Assembly (NCBI GenBank): GCA_002342985.1
Contig: DDRC01000011.1
Location: 802 to 27,335 of the forward strand
Reading direction: 5' to 3'
DNA length: 26,534 bases
Source: Flavobacteriales bacterium UBA2426
GTDB taxonomy: Bacteria > Bacteroidota > Bacteroidia > Flavobacteriales_F > PHOS-HE28
Of the stretch, positions 15,675 to 22,323 are shown piece after piece. A program made the position numbers and the translations under genes. The notes under the pieces were generated by a model. It searched no databases and was not told where the DNA came from. It saw only the letters and a list, made by a program, of their open reading frames with translations. Position 1 is the stretch's first letter. Each line of letters starts with the position of its first letter.

Positions 15675-17186
15675 TCAGTCCTTGAAGATGCCCTCGCGGC
15701 TCGCGGGTCGTTCGGCGCCCCGGTCCTCGGCGCCTTGCATGCGCAGCTCCTCGGGCGGGGCCTGCGCGATGGGGTAGAGCACCGCATCGGGCCGGTCCAG
15801 GAAGACCACCGCGCTGATGCGCCCTTCGGTGAGGCGCACGCGGATGCGGCTGCAGTCCGCGCGGTTCACCGCGAACACCTCCTCCACGCCTTCCTTCTCC
15901 TCGCGGGTGAAGTACACCGTGCGGGCATTCCCCTCCACGTCGAGGCGGTGCAGCGCATTCCCGGCGAAGTACCCGGTCATCACGGTGCCGGTCACCTGGT
16001 CGTAACGGCTGCTGTCCACGCGGGAGAGGAGGAAGGCGTTGCGCAGCACGTACAGGCGGTGCGCCTGGCCGTCCTTCAGCGCGATGCGGATGGTGTCGCC
16101 GGTGATCTGGTCGGTGCCGTTCCAGAGCACGGGCCGGTGGTGCATGCGGATGAGGCTGTCGGCATCGCTGTAGAGCAGGGTGTCGCAGGCGCCCTGCAGG
16201 TCGGCCTTGAAGAAGCGCACGCCGCGGCGTGCGGTGATGCGGCGGCCGGCGCCATCGGGGGCGGCGAAGAGCGTGTCGCCGTGCACGAAGAGCGTGTCCT
16301 GGCCCATGCGCAGCTGCAGCTCGGCGCGCCCGGTCACCAGGGTGCGGTCGTCGAGCCGGTTGTAGCGCCCCTCTTCGCCGAGCACGCGCAGGTCGCCGCT
16401 GCTGTCGGTGATGGCCACATGCCCCCAGGCGAGGCCCTGGCCGCTCCGCCGGTCGTAATGCAGGCTGTCGCCCTCCAGCAGCCGGCCCGCGCTGCGCACG
16501 GCGGTGCGGCGGGTGAAGCGGGCGCGCTCATTGCGGGTGTCGTAGGTGCCGCCCAGGGTGCTGATCTCGGTGCCGCCCTGGGTGATGGTGGAGGGGCCGA
16601 AGAAGGAGGCGATGCCGCTGCCGGTGGCATAATGCATGGTGTCCGAGGCGATGCGGTGGTCGGGATGCTCCAGGAGCACGTTGCCGCCGAAGATGAAGCG
16701 CCGCTGATCGCTGAGGTAGGTGCCCATGGCGCTGGTGAGCACGCTGCCATCGCGGCCGTCCACGATGCGGCCCCCGCCGGTGTAGTGGGCGCGCCTGGCG
16801 CGCAGGTCGTAATCGAGCGCCGGTGTGCGCAGCTCCATGGTGCGGTCCCGGAGGAGCACATCGCCCTCGAGCCGCGCGATGCGGTCCTTGCCGGTGTAGC
16901 GCATGCGGTCGGCCTTGGCGTGGAGGGTGTCGCCCTGGTCCACGGCCACGCGCCCGAAGGCGTCCACCCGCTGGTCGTCGAAGAGGTGCGCGCTGTCGCA
17001 GCGCATCACGGCATCGGCATGCTTGAAGCGCACGTTGCCGCGCAGCCGCTGGGCGCCGTTGGCCAGTCGGTCGAAGCTCCACTCGTCGGCGTTGAGGATC
17101 TCCACGCGGCCGCCTCCATCGGCCGGCTGCGCCAGCGCCGCGGTACCGGCCAGTGCGGCGGCGAAGAGCGGAAGGAGGCGGTGCAT
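15675..17186 (-). CDS. OstA/LptA-like periplasmic protein
   Basis: A 503-residue secreted protein with the Bacteroidota OstA-like (LptA family) pattern, expected to carry LPS across the periplasm as a beta-jellyroll stack. ATG 17186 gives the signal peptide MHRLLPLFAAALAGTAALAQ. An alternative ATG at 17237 overlaps the upstream stop (TGATG) but adds 17 residues with no useful feature. The mature part is a succession of OstA repeats: NADEWSFDRLANGAQRLRGNVRF, HADAVMRCDSAHLFDDQRVDAFG, DTLHAKADRMRYTGKDRIARLEGDV, then many DSLHYD and LVTGRAELQLRMGQDTL units. These mirror the LptA motif of base, modification and 'drawn' strands. E. coli LptA is only about 185 residues, but long OstA-like proteins are usual in Bacteroidota. 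It is last in an operon with DUF4924 and the OmpH-like gene. Confidence 0.85.
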   Translation of the reverse strand: MHRLLPLFAAALAGTAALAQPADGGGRVEILNADEWSFDRLANGAQRLRGNVRFKHADAVMRCDSAHLFDDQRVDAFGRVAVDQGDTLHAKADRMRYTGKDRIARLEGDVLLRDRTMELRTPALDYDLRARRAHYTGGGRIVDGRDGSVLTSAMGTYLSDQRRFIFGGNVLLEHPDHRIASDTMHYATGSGIASFFGPSTITQGGTEISTLGGTYDTRNERARFTRRTAVRSAGRLLEGDSLHYDRRSGQGLAWGHVAITDSSGDLRVLGEEGRYNRLDDRTLVTGRAELQLRMGQDTLFVHGDTLFAAPDGAGRRITARRGVRFFKADLQGACDTLLYSDADSLIRMHHRPVLWNGTDQITGDTIRIALKDGQAHRLYVLRNAFLLSRVDSSRYDQVTGTVMTGYFAGNALHRLDVEGNARTVYFTREEKEGVEEVFAVNRADCSRIRVRLTEGRISAVVFLDRPDAVLYPIAQAPPEELRMQGAEDRGAERPASREGIFKD

Positions 17187-17236
17187 GGCGCGCCCTGGTC
17201 CAAGGCGCGTGCCACCGGCTGCGGCAGGGCCTTCCA

Positions 17237-17785
17237 TCAGTTCATGGATACACCGGGCAGCCGGCGCATCTGGCGGTAGTGCCGGCTCAGGCGGTCGAGC
17301 AGGCGGCGGATGTGGCCCTCGGCCTCCAGGGTCTCGGCGCCGATGGCCTTCTGCTGCGCGCGCAGCACCATCACCCCGTAGATGGCCGTGAGGCAGCTTT
17401 CCACGGGACCCTGCGGATCGCCGCCGGCGTGCTGCTGCACCGCCCGGATCCCCGGTTCCGCCTTGGCGAAGAGCGCGTCGTATTCCGCGTCGTTGAGCAC
17501 TTCGAGCAGTGCCCGGTGGAGGTATTCCAGCTCGTTCACCACCTCCTCCACCTCGCTCAGGTGGCCCACGCGCTGCAGCCCCTGCTCCTTCATGCGTGCC
17601 ACGATGCCGGCGTACCAGCCGCGCATGCCCGTGCGCAGCGCCTCATCGCCCTCCAGGGGCGCGATGAGCTGCTCCTCCACGCGCTGCATGTCCAGATCGG
17701 CCGCGCGCATCAGGTCCTCCACGTGCCACATGCCGATCACGTAGCCGGCGATGTTCTCCTCGCGCCGTTTGGCCAGCGGGTCCAT
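17237..17785 (-). CDS. DUF4924 family protein
   Basis: A 182-residue protein of a Bacteroidota-specific family of unknown function. ATG 17785 (MDPLAKRREENIAGYVIGMWHVEDLMRA) is preferred because the family starts close to this conserved block; the longer in-frame start at 17827 overlaps the OmpH-like gene. Further family features are WYAGIVARMKEQGLQRVGHL, EVVNELEYLHRALL, a C-terminal VESCLTAIYGVMVLRAQQKAI and LLDRLSRHYRQM. The protein is mostly helical, cytosolic and has no signal peptide or metal motif. It begins 4 bases after the OmpH-like stop and its stop overlaps or abuts the OstA start, so it is co-transcribed with two envelope proteins. A link to LPS transport is inferred from the context only. 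Confidence 0.82.
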   Translation of the reverse strand: MDPLAKRREENIAGYVIGMWHVEDLMRAADLDMQRVEEQLIAPLEGDEALRTGMRGWYAGIVARMKEQGLQRVGHLSEVEEVVNELEYLHRALLEVLNDAEYDALFAKAEPGIRAVQQHAGGDPQGPVESCLTAIYGVMVLRAQQKAIGAETLEAEGHIRRLLDRLSRHYRQMRRLPGVSMN

Positions 17786-17789
17786 GCGG

Positions 17790-18440
17790 TCACTTCTTGG
17801 CGGCCTTGGCGGCGCGGTAGCGCGCATTGAGGCCGTTGAGCAGGTCCTGCGTGATGTTCAGCCCTTGGTTGCCCACCCAGATCTGCCCGCCGCTCTGCAC
17901 GCTCAGGATGTAGTCGTAACCGGCCTCGGCGTTGTACACCTTCAGGTAGTCGTCCAGTTCCTTGGCGATCTCCTTCAGCATGTCGGCCTCCAGGCGCGCC
18001 AGCCGCTCCTCGCTCTCGGCCTGCATGCCCTGGAGCTTCTCCATCAGCCCCCGCAGCTCGGCCTCGTCGCGCTCCACCTCGGCCTTGGTGCTGTAGGTGT
18101 GGTCCTTCGACATGAGCTGCTGGTAGCGCTCGCGGGCCTTGGCCTGCTCGGCCTGCAGCCCGGCCTCCAGCCGCCGCCCCTCGGCGATGTAGCGCGAGTC
18201 CTTCTCCTTGATGAGCTCGTAGCCATCGCGCAGGCTGTCCATGTGGAAATAGGCGATGCGCGCTTCGGGCCGCCCGGCGGTATCGGGCCGCGCGGCCGGC
18301 AGGGGGGCCTCCAGCCCGGCTTCTGCGGGGACCTCCGCCGGCACTGCGGCAGGGGCGGGTGAGCGCAGCAGGCCCCAGGCCGCCAAGGCAGTGAGTGCGA
18401 TGTTCCAGACGATGAGCAGCAGACCGGTGTTCTTCGACAT
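17790..18440 (-). CDS. OmpH/Skp-like periplasmic chaperone, membrane anchored
   Basis: A 216-residue protein of the OmpH/Skp family, which holds unfolded outer-membrane proteins in the periplasm. ATG 18440 gives MSKNTGLLLIVWNIALTALAAWGLL, a signal anchor, then a Pro/Ala-rich linker (about 26-55). The OmpH domain starts with ARIAYFHMDSLRDGYELIKE, the standard first strand and helix. A long coiled coil follows (about 75-170, AEGRRLEAGLQAEQAKARERY and LEKLQGMQAESEERL). It closes with YDYILSVQSGGQIWVGNQGLNIT and DLLNGLNARY, typical of the family. The Ala/Pro linker and retained anchor differ from classical Skp, which is soluble. First gene of the operon with DUF4924 and OstA; a -7 box lies 21 bases upstream. 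Confidence 0.87.
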   Translation of the reverse strand: MSKNTGLLLIVWNIALTALAAWGLLRSPAPAAVPAEVPAEAGLEAPLPAARPDTAGRPEARIAYFHMDSLRDGYELIKEKDSRYIAEGRRLEAGLQAEQAKARERYQQLMSKDHTYSTKAEVERDEAELRGLMEKLQGMQAESEERLARLEADMLKEIAKELDDYLKVYNAEAGYDYILSVQSGGQIWVGNQGLNITQDLLNGLNARYRAAKAAKK

Positions 18441-18461
18441 GCGGGTGGGATGAAGGCCGCG

Positions 18462-18469
18462 CGAAGGTA
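18462..18469 (-). promoter_or_regulatory. Putative -7 box of the OmpH-DUF4924-OstA operon
   Basis: Read on the - strand, the bases are TACCTTCG, matching TAnnTTTG at seven of eight positions if the two n sites are ignored. It lies 21 bases before the ATG at 18440, in the 50-base gap behind the XrtF-associated gene. The sequence continues CGCGG, like the C-rich follow-on seen after the boxes at 2690 and 19831. Confidence 0.45.
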
Positions 18470-18490
18470 GCGGCCGTGCCCCACCGGCGT

Positions 18491-18943
18491 TCAGCCCTGC
18501 CGCATCCAGCTCAGCGCCCACACCACGAGCAGGGGCACGGGATACTGCAGGGCGTGCAGCACGGCGATGGAAACGGGCCGCAGGGCGGGAGCGGCCTGCG
18601 CGCCGAGGTGGCAGGCCAGCGCGAAGGCCGCCAGCGCTGCGAAGGCACCCAGGATGCGCGTGCGGTAGCGGTGGTCGCCGAAGCGCGTCCGTGCCAGGGC
18701 CACGGTGAGCGCGGCCGTGAGGGCCACGAAGGCCGCCGCCAGCAGCCACTTCCAGGCGGTGAGGTCGCCGGCATCCAGCCCCTCGGCCCAGCGCCTGAAC
18801 CGCGAGTGCGCGTAGTTGCGGTCGCGCCGGTTCACCAGGTAGTCCAGCTGGTAGTTGAGGTTCACGAAGAGGAACTCGCGCGCCGCCCCGGCGGCCACCG
18901 CCAGCGCCAGCCACAGGGCGCTGAGGGCATCGCGGCGGTTCAT
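18491..18943 (-). CDS. Exosortase F system-associated membrane protein
   Basis: A 150-residue membrane protein with the family signature REFLFVNLNYQLDYLVN near the N-terminus, as in proteins found beside XrtF in flavobacteria. About four membrane helices are visible: roughly 6-22 (ALSALWLALAVAAGAARE), 62-80 (WLLAAAFVALTAALTVALA), 90-110 (ILGAFAALAAFALACHLG) and 120-145 (VLHALQYPVPLLVVWALSW). ATG 18943 overlaps the exosortase stop as ATGA, pointing to tight coupling; the frame can be extended upstream but would then lie inside the exosortase gene. Its molecular role is unknown; constant pairing with the exosortase suggests a partner in processing or anchoring. Confidence 0.83.
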   Translation of the reverse strand: MNRRDALSALWLALAVAAGAAREFLFVNLNYQLDYLVNRRDRNYAHSRFRRWAEGLDAGDLTAWKWLLAAAFVALTAALTVALARTRFGDHRYRTRILGAFAALAAFALACHLGAQAAPALRPVSIAVLHALQYPVPLLVVWALSWMRQG

Positions 18944-19500
18944 GCGGCGCCGGCCTTGCGCCATCCGCTGTAGCGCTTCACCCACACGTACCAGAGGAGG
19001 AAGACGGCGCCGTAGACCACCACGTAGAAGGTGTAGTCGTGGTTGAAGTTCAGCCACTCATAGCCGAAGGTGACCACGATGCACAGCGCGGCCACGCGGA
19101 TGGCATTGAGCAGGTGGATGAGCAGGATGCCCCCCGGGATGAACCAGGCCTTGTGGCGCCAGGGCCCGGGAAAGGCGATGATGAAGATGGTGAACACCGC
19201 GAAGAGGGGGATGCCGTTGCACGGGTCGCCGATCCAGAGGTGGGTGCCGCCCTGCACGCCGATGTACCGCTCCAGGTCCACGCGCGGCTCGGGCAGCAGC
19301 TCGTAGCCCAGGGCGGTGAGCAGCAGGGAGGCCAGGGCCACCAGGCCGTTGATCACGGTGCGGTCGAGCCATCCCCACGGATGGATGACCTGGTGGAAGA
19401 GGAGGAGCCAGCCCAAGTAGAGGCCGATGCCGACGACCAGGAAACGGGTCAGCGGGTCATTCCCGAAGCGGGAGCGGGTGCCGGGCGCGGCAACGCCCAT
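18940..19500 (-). CDS. xrtF: Exosortase family protein XrtF
   Basis: A 186-residue multi-pass membrane transpeptidase-like enzyme of the exosortase/archaeosortase superfamily. These enzymes cleave C-terminal sorting signals at the membrane and attach the protein to a surface anchor. The three active-site residues of the superfamily are visible: Cys94 in GDPCNGIPLF, Arg135 in LLNAIRVAAL and His154 in FNHDYTFYVVVYG. About five to six helices are present, for example FLVVGIGLYLGWLLLFHQV (about 20-38), VINGLVALASLLLTALGY, AVFTIFIIAFPG, FIPGGILLIHLLNAI and VVVYGAVFLLWYVWV. ATG 19500 lies 4 bases after the stop of the PID-CTERM gene; the longer frame would overlap that gene. Bacteroidota XrtF lacks the PEP-CTERM partners of other exosortases, and its substrate here is probably the protein encoded just upstream. 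Confidence 0.87.
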   Translation of the reverse strand: MGVAAPGTRSRFGNDPLTRFLVVGIGLYLGWLLLFHQVIHPWGWLDRTVINGLVALASLLLTALGYELLPEPRVDLERYIGVQGGTHLWIGDPCNGIPLFAVFTIFIIAFPGPWRHKAWFIPGGILLIHLLNAIRVAALCIVVTFGYEWLNFNHDYTFYVVVYGAVFLLWYVWVKRYSGWRKAGAA

Positions 19501-19504
19501 GGGC

Positions 19505-19720
19505 TCAGCGGCGCTTGGCGCTGGAGCGGCGCATCTGGAGGGCCTTGCCGCCGCCATACAGGAGGCCGGCGGCCACGAGGGCGCTCACGCCGCCATCGAT
19601 GGGGATGCAGGGCGGAGGCCAGCACGGCGGCGGGCCGCCCACGGGCTGGGCCAGGAGGACGCCAGCGAAGGGCGCCAAGGCCAAGGCCATGGTGAGGAGC
19701 GTACGGAGTGCCTTCGACAT
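19505..19720 (-). CDS. Small PID-CTERM sorting-domain protein, likely XrtF substrate
   Basis: A 71-residue protein made almost wholly of targeting signals. Residues 1-24 are a signal peptide (RTLLTMALALAPFAGVLLA, probable cleavage before Gln25). Residues 25-42 are the only other part: a Pro-rich segment with two PPPC units (Cys33, Cys38) ending in IPID. From Pro40-Ile41-Asp42 begins a tripartite C-terminal signal: the PID motif, a hydrophobic segment with small residues (GGVSALVAAGLLYGGG, about 43-58) and a basic tail (RRSSAKRR). This is the pattern called PID-CTERM in Bacteroidota, analogous to PEP-CTERM. It is the first gene of the cassette, 4 bases before xrtF. ATG 19720 is preceded by a perfect -7 box. 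The short mature peptide is striking. Confidence 0.82.
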   Translation of the reverse strand: MSKALRTLLTMALALAPFAGVLLAQPVGGPPPCWPPPCIPIDGGVSALVAAGLLYGGGKALQMRRSSAKRR

Positions 19721-19749
19721 GATCGGGATGCTGCTTTCTCGGAAGTGGC

Positions 19750-19757
19750 CAAATGTA
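19750..19757 (-). promoter_or_regulatory. -7 box of the PID-CTERM/xrtF cassette
   Basis: Read on the - strand the bases are TACATTTG, a perfect match to the Bacteroidota -7 consensus TAnnTTTG. It lies 29 bases before the ATG at 19720. No clear -33 TTG was found at the usual distance. With the box at 19831 it forms a divergent promoter pair. Confidence 0.6.
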
Positions 19758-19803
19758 GAGAAACGCGGCTGACCCCGCCCGGGTAATTATCCACCGATCG
19801 GGG

Positions 19804-19838
19804 TTGGGCCGCTCGCTGGGGGCCGCCCGCTATATTTG
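19804..19838 (+). promoter_or_regulatory. Promoter of the polysaccharide export operon
   Basis: TATATTTG at 19831-19838 is a perfect TAnnTTTG -7 box. A TTG at 19804-19806 lies 24 bases upstream of it, close to the 17-23 base spacing usual for the Bacteroidota -33 element. The box ends 67 bases before the kinase ATG at 19906, leaving a leader of about 60 bases. An odd palindrome in that leader (GCCGCTCAGCGGC, 19874-19886) may be a small hairpin or operator. Confidence 0.6.
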
Positions 19839-19873
19839 CCGACCCTCGGTGGGCGGCTACCGTCCATTCGCCT

Positions 19874-19886
19874 GCCGCTCAGCGGC
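19874..19886. other. 13-base palindrome in the leader of the polysaccharide operon
   Basis: GCCGCTCAGCGGC reads as two 6-base arms around a single C. It sits between the proposed transcription start and the kinase ATG. Arms this short with a one-base centre make a poor RNA hairpin, so a protein-binding site is at least as likely. In such GC-rich DNA it may also be chance. Confidence 0.3.
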
Positions 19887-19905
19887 TTCGGTCGAGACTC
19901 CCTAG

Positions 19906-22323
19906 ATGGCAGCCCCCAAGTCCCAGCAGCGCAACAGCATCGTCGATGCCAAGGACCTGCGCTACCTGCTGCGGATCGCGTCCAAGAACTGGTACTTCGT
20001 GGCGGTGGCCCTGGTGCTCTCCGCCGTGCTGGCCTACCTCTACAGCTACAAGCTGCCCGACGTCTATGGCGCCCGCACCCAGATCCTGCTCCGCGACCGC
20101 GAGGTGTACGACTACCAGACGCAGGTGTACAAGAGCATCGGTTATGTCGGCATCTACAGCGACATCGTCAACCAGAAGCGCGTGCTCACCTCCTACGACC
20201 TGGTGGACCGCACGCTGGACAAGCTCGACTTCGACGTCTCCTACTTCATCGTAGGGCGGTTCAAGACCACCCAGCACTACGGCACGCTGCCCTTCACGGT
20301 GCACATGCAGGTGCTGAACCGCAGGCTCTACGACCGCCCCATCGACCTGCACATCCTCGACATCGACCACTACGAGCTGAGCTACGACAAAGGGGGGGAG
20401 GTGGTGCGCAAGCGCTTCCGCTTCGACCGCGACGAGCACGACATCGACTACAACATCCGGGTGGAGCGCTCGCCCTACATGACGGCCAAGAACCTGACGC
20501 AGCTGGCGCAGACCGACTACCAGTTCGTGCGGCACGACCGCCAGAAGCTGGTGAACCGCCTGGTGAACTCCATCAAGGTGGAGAACCAGGAGTTCACCAC
20601 CATCCTGGAGGTGACCACCGAGGATGAGGTGGCCGAGCGCGCCAAGCTCTTCCTCGACTCCCTCTCCGCCGAGTACATCCGCTACTCCCTCAAGAGCGAG
20701 TTCGACATCAACGAGAACACCCTCACCTACATCGACCGCCAGCTCAGCGAGGTCACCGTGATCCTGGAGCAGCACGAGCAGGAGCTGCTGGCCTACAAGG
20801 AGTCGAAGGACGTGCTCGACCTCTCGCGCGAGGAGAACCTCTACTTCAACGAGCTGGTGCAGTACGACAAGCGCCGCCGCGAGCTGGAGCTGGAGGTGCA
20901 GGCGCTCGATGCGCTGGAGAAGTACCTCCTCACGAGCCAGGACGAGAGCCTGCTGCCCCCGGCCAGCTTCATCATCAACGACGCCTTCCTGCGCCAGACG
21001 CTCTCGGGCCTCTACGACAAGCAGATGCAGCGCAACATGATGCTCTTCTCGGGCACCGTGTCCAATACGGCCATCGCCGAGCTGGACAGCACGCTGCAGC
21101 GCGACCGGGGCAACCTGCTCACCTACCTCAAGAACTCGCGCGAGGCCAAGCTGGGCCAGATGGCCGATGTGGGCGCGCAGGTGAGCGACTTCGAGGCCCT
21201 GCTGAAGCGCCTGCCGAAGAACCAGCGCGACATCCTCAACATCGAGCGGCGCCTGAACGTGAACGAGAAGATGTACATGTTCCTGCTCGAGAAGCGGTCG
21301 AACACCATCATCGCGCGGGCCGGCATCGTGCCCCAGACCAAGGTGATCGAGGCGGCCCGCTCCCTGGGCGTGGTGCGCCCTGACAAGACCAAGATCTTCT
21401 ACACCTTCATGCTCGGCGGCGTGGTGGTGGCGCTGCTCATCGCCTTCATCCGGGTGATGTTCTACGACCGCATCGAGAACGCCGACCAGCTGAAGGAGCT
21501 CACCGCGCTGCCCGTCTACGGCGAGATCATCGCCAGCGAGAAGGCCGAGCAGAACTACGTGGTGGTGGACAGCGACCCCAAGGCCGCCATCACCGAGAGC
21601 TTCCGCACCGTGCGCACCAACCTGGAGTACATCCCGTCGCGCGACGACCGCGGCAAGGTGGTGCTGGTGACCAGCTACCGGCCCAACGAGGGCAAGACCT
21701 TCTGCTCGGTGAACCTGAGCGCCATCCTCTCCAAGGCCGGCAAGAAGGTGCTGCTGCTCGAGCTCGACCTGCACAAGCCCAAGGTGGCCACCGGCCTGGG
21801 CATGAGCAGCCCCACCGGCCTCAGCAATGTGCTGGTGGGCAAGCTGCCCTGGCGCGACGCCGTGCTGACCACCCAGTTCGAGAACTTCTCCGTGATGCTC
21901 AGCGGCCCCACGCCGCCCAACGCCTCGGAGCTGGTGCTGAGCAAGCACCTGGAGGCCCTCTTCGAGGAGGCGCGCAGCGAGTACGACTACATCCTGGTGG
22001 ACACCCCGCCCGTGGGCCTCATCACCGATGCGCTCCTCATGATGCGCTACACGGACGCCACCCTCTTCGTGCTCAACACGCGCTTCGCGAACAAGGACCA
22101 CGTGAACAATGCGCTGGAGGTGCTGGGCACCAACCCCAACCGCAACACCGGCTTCATCCTCAACGGCGTGCGGATGAAGAAGAGCAAGTACTACTACAAC
22201 ACCAACTACGGCTACGGCTACCGCTACGCCTACGGCTACGGCAGCGGCTACGGTTACGGCTACGGCTACGGCCGCAAGAGCCGGAAGGACAAGGGCACGC
22301 CCACCAAGAACGCCGACACGTGA
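19906..22323 (+). CDS. Polysaccharide biosynthesis tyrosine autokinase (Wzc-like)
   Basis: An 805-residue bacterial tyrosine kinase that controls polymer length and export of a surface polysaccharide. A Wzz-type domain is bounded by two membrane helices (about 28-48, WYFVAVALVLSAVLAYLYSY, and 498-520, FYTFMLGGVVVALLIAFI). Between them lies a long coiled-coil region (about 215-470). The cytosolic kinase domain has Walker A with Lys597 (SYRPNEGKTF), a Walker A' (LLLELDLHKPK, Asp621, with Glu619 in place of the usual Asp) and Walker B Asp699 (YILVDTPPVG). The C-terminal tyrosine cluster is unusually rich: 13 Tyr in residues 762-788, mostly as alternating Tyr-Gly. It heads an operon with a Wzm/Wzt transporter; its TGA overlaps the next start (GTGA). 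Confidence 0.92.
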   Translation: MAAPKSQQRNSIVDAKDLRYLLRIASKNWYFVAVALVLSAVLAYLYSYKLPDVYGARTQILLRDREVYDYQTQVYKSIGYVGIYSDIVNQKRVLTSYDLVDRTLDKLDFDVSYFIVGRFKTTQHYGTLPFTVHMQVLNRRLYDRPIDLHILDIDHYELSYDKGGEVVRKRFRFDRDEHDIDYNIRVERSPYMTAKNLTQLAQTDYQFVRHDRQKLVNRLVNSIKVENQEFTTILEVTTEDEVAERAKLFLDSLSAEYIRYSLKSEFDINENTLTYIDRQLSEVTVILEQHEQELLAYKESKDVLDLSREENLYFNELVQYDKRRRELELEVQALDALEKYLLTSQDESLLPPASFIINDAFLRQTLSGLYDKQMQRNMMLFSGTVSNTAIAELDSTLQRDRGNLLTYLKNSREAKLGQMADVGAQVSDFEALLKRLPKNQRDILNIERRLNVNEKMYMFLLEKRSNTIIARAGIVPQTKVIEAARSLGVVRPDKTKIFYTFMLGGVVVALLIAFIRVMFYDRIENADQLKELTALPVYGEIIASEKAEQNYVVVDSDPKAAITESFRTVRTNLEYIPSRDDRGKVVLVTSYRPNEGKTFCSVNLSAILSKAGKKVLLLELDLHKPKVATGLGMSSPTGLSNVLVGKLPWRDAVLTTQFENFSVMLSGPTPPNASELVLSKHLEALFEEARSEYDYILVDTPPVGLITDALLMMRYTDATLFVLNTRFANKDHVNNALEVLGTNPNRNTGFILNGVRMKKSKYYYNTNYGYGYRYAYGYGSGYGYGYGYGRKSRKDKGTPTKNADT
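22207..22272 (+). repeat. Eleven-unit hexamer repeat encoding the Tyr-Gly tail
   Basis: Eleven in-frame hexamers, eight exactly or nearly TACGGC (variants TACCGC, TACGCC, TACGGT and one AGCGGC), encode the YG-rich tail of the autokinase. Repeats of this sort can gain or lose units by slippage in steps of two codons without shifting the frame, altering the number of phosphorylatable tyrosines. Confidence 0.9.

Noticed and set aside
15735..17279. 514-residue + strand open frame opposite the OstA-like gene.
   Set aside because: Low-complexity Ala/Val/Gly/His product; the - strand frame has a signal peptide and repeated OstA-type units.
19879..22101. 740-residue - strand open frame opposite the tyrosine autokinase.
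   Set aside because: The translation is dominated by Val, Leu, His and Gln in a mirror of G/C-ending codons; the + strand frame has all the kinase motifs.
22207..22272. CRISPR-like or non-coding tandem repeat.
   Set aside because: Units are 6 bases, in frame, and fully inside the autokinase coding sequence, encoding its Tyr-Gly tail.
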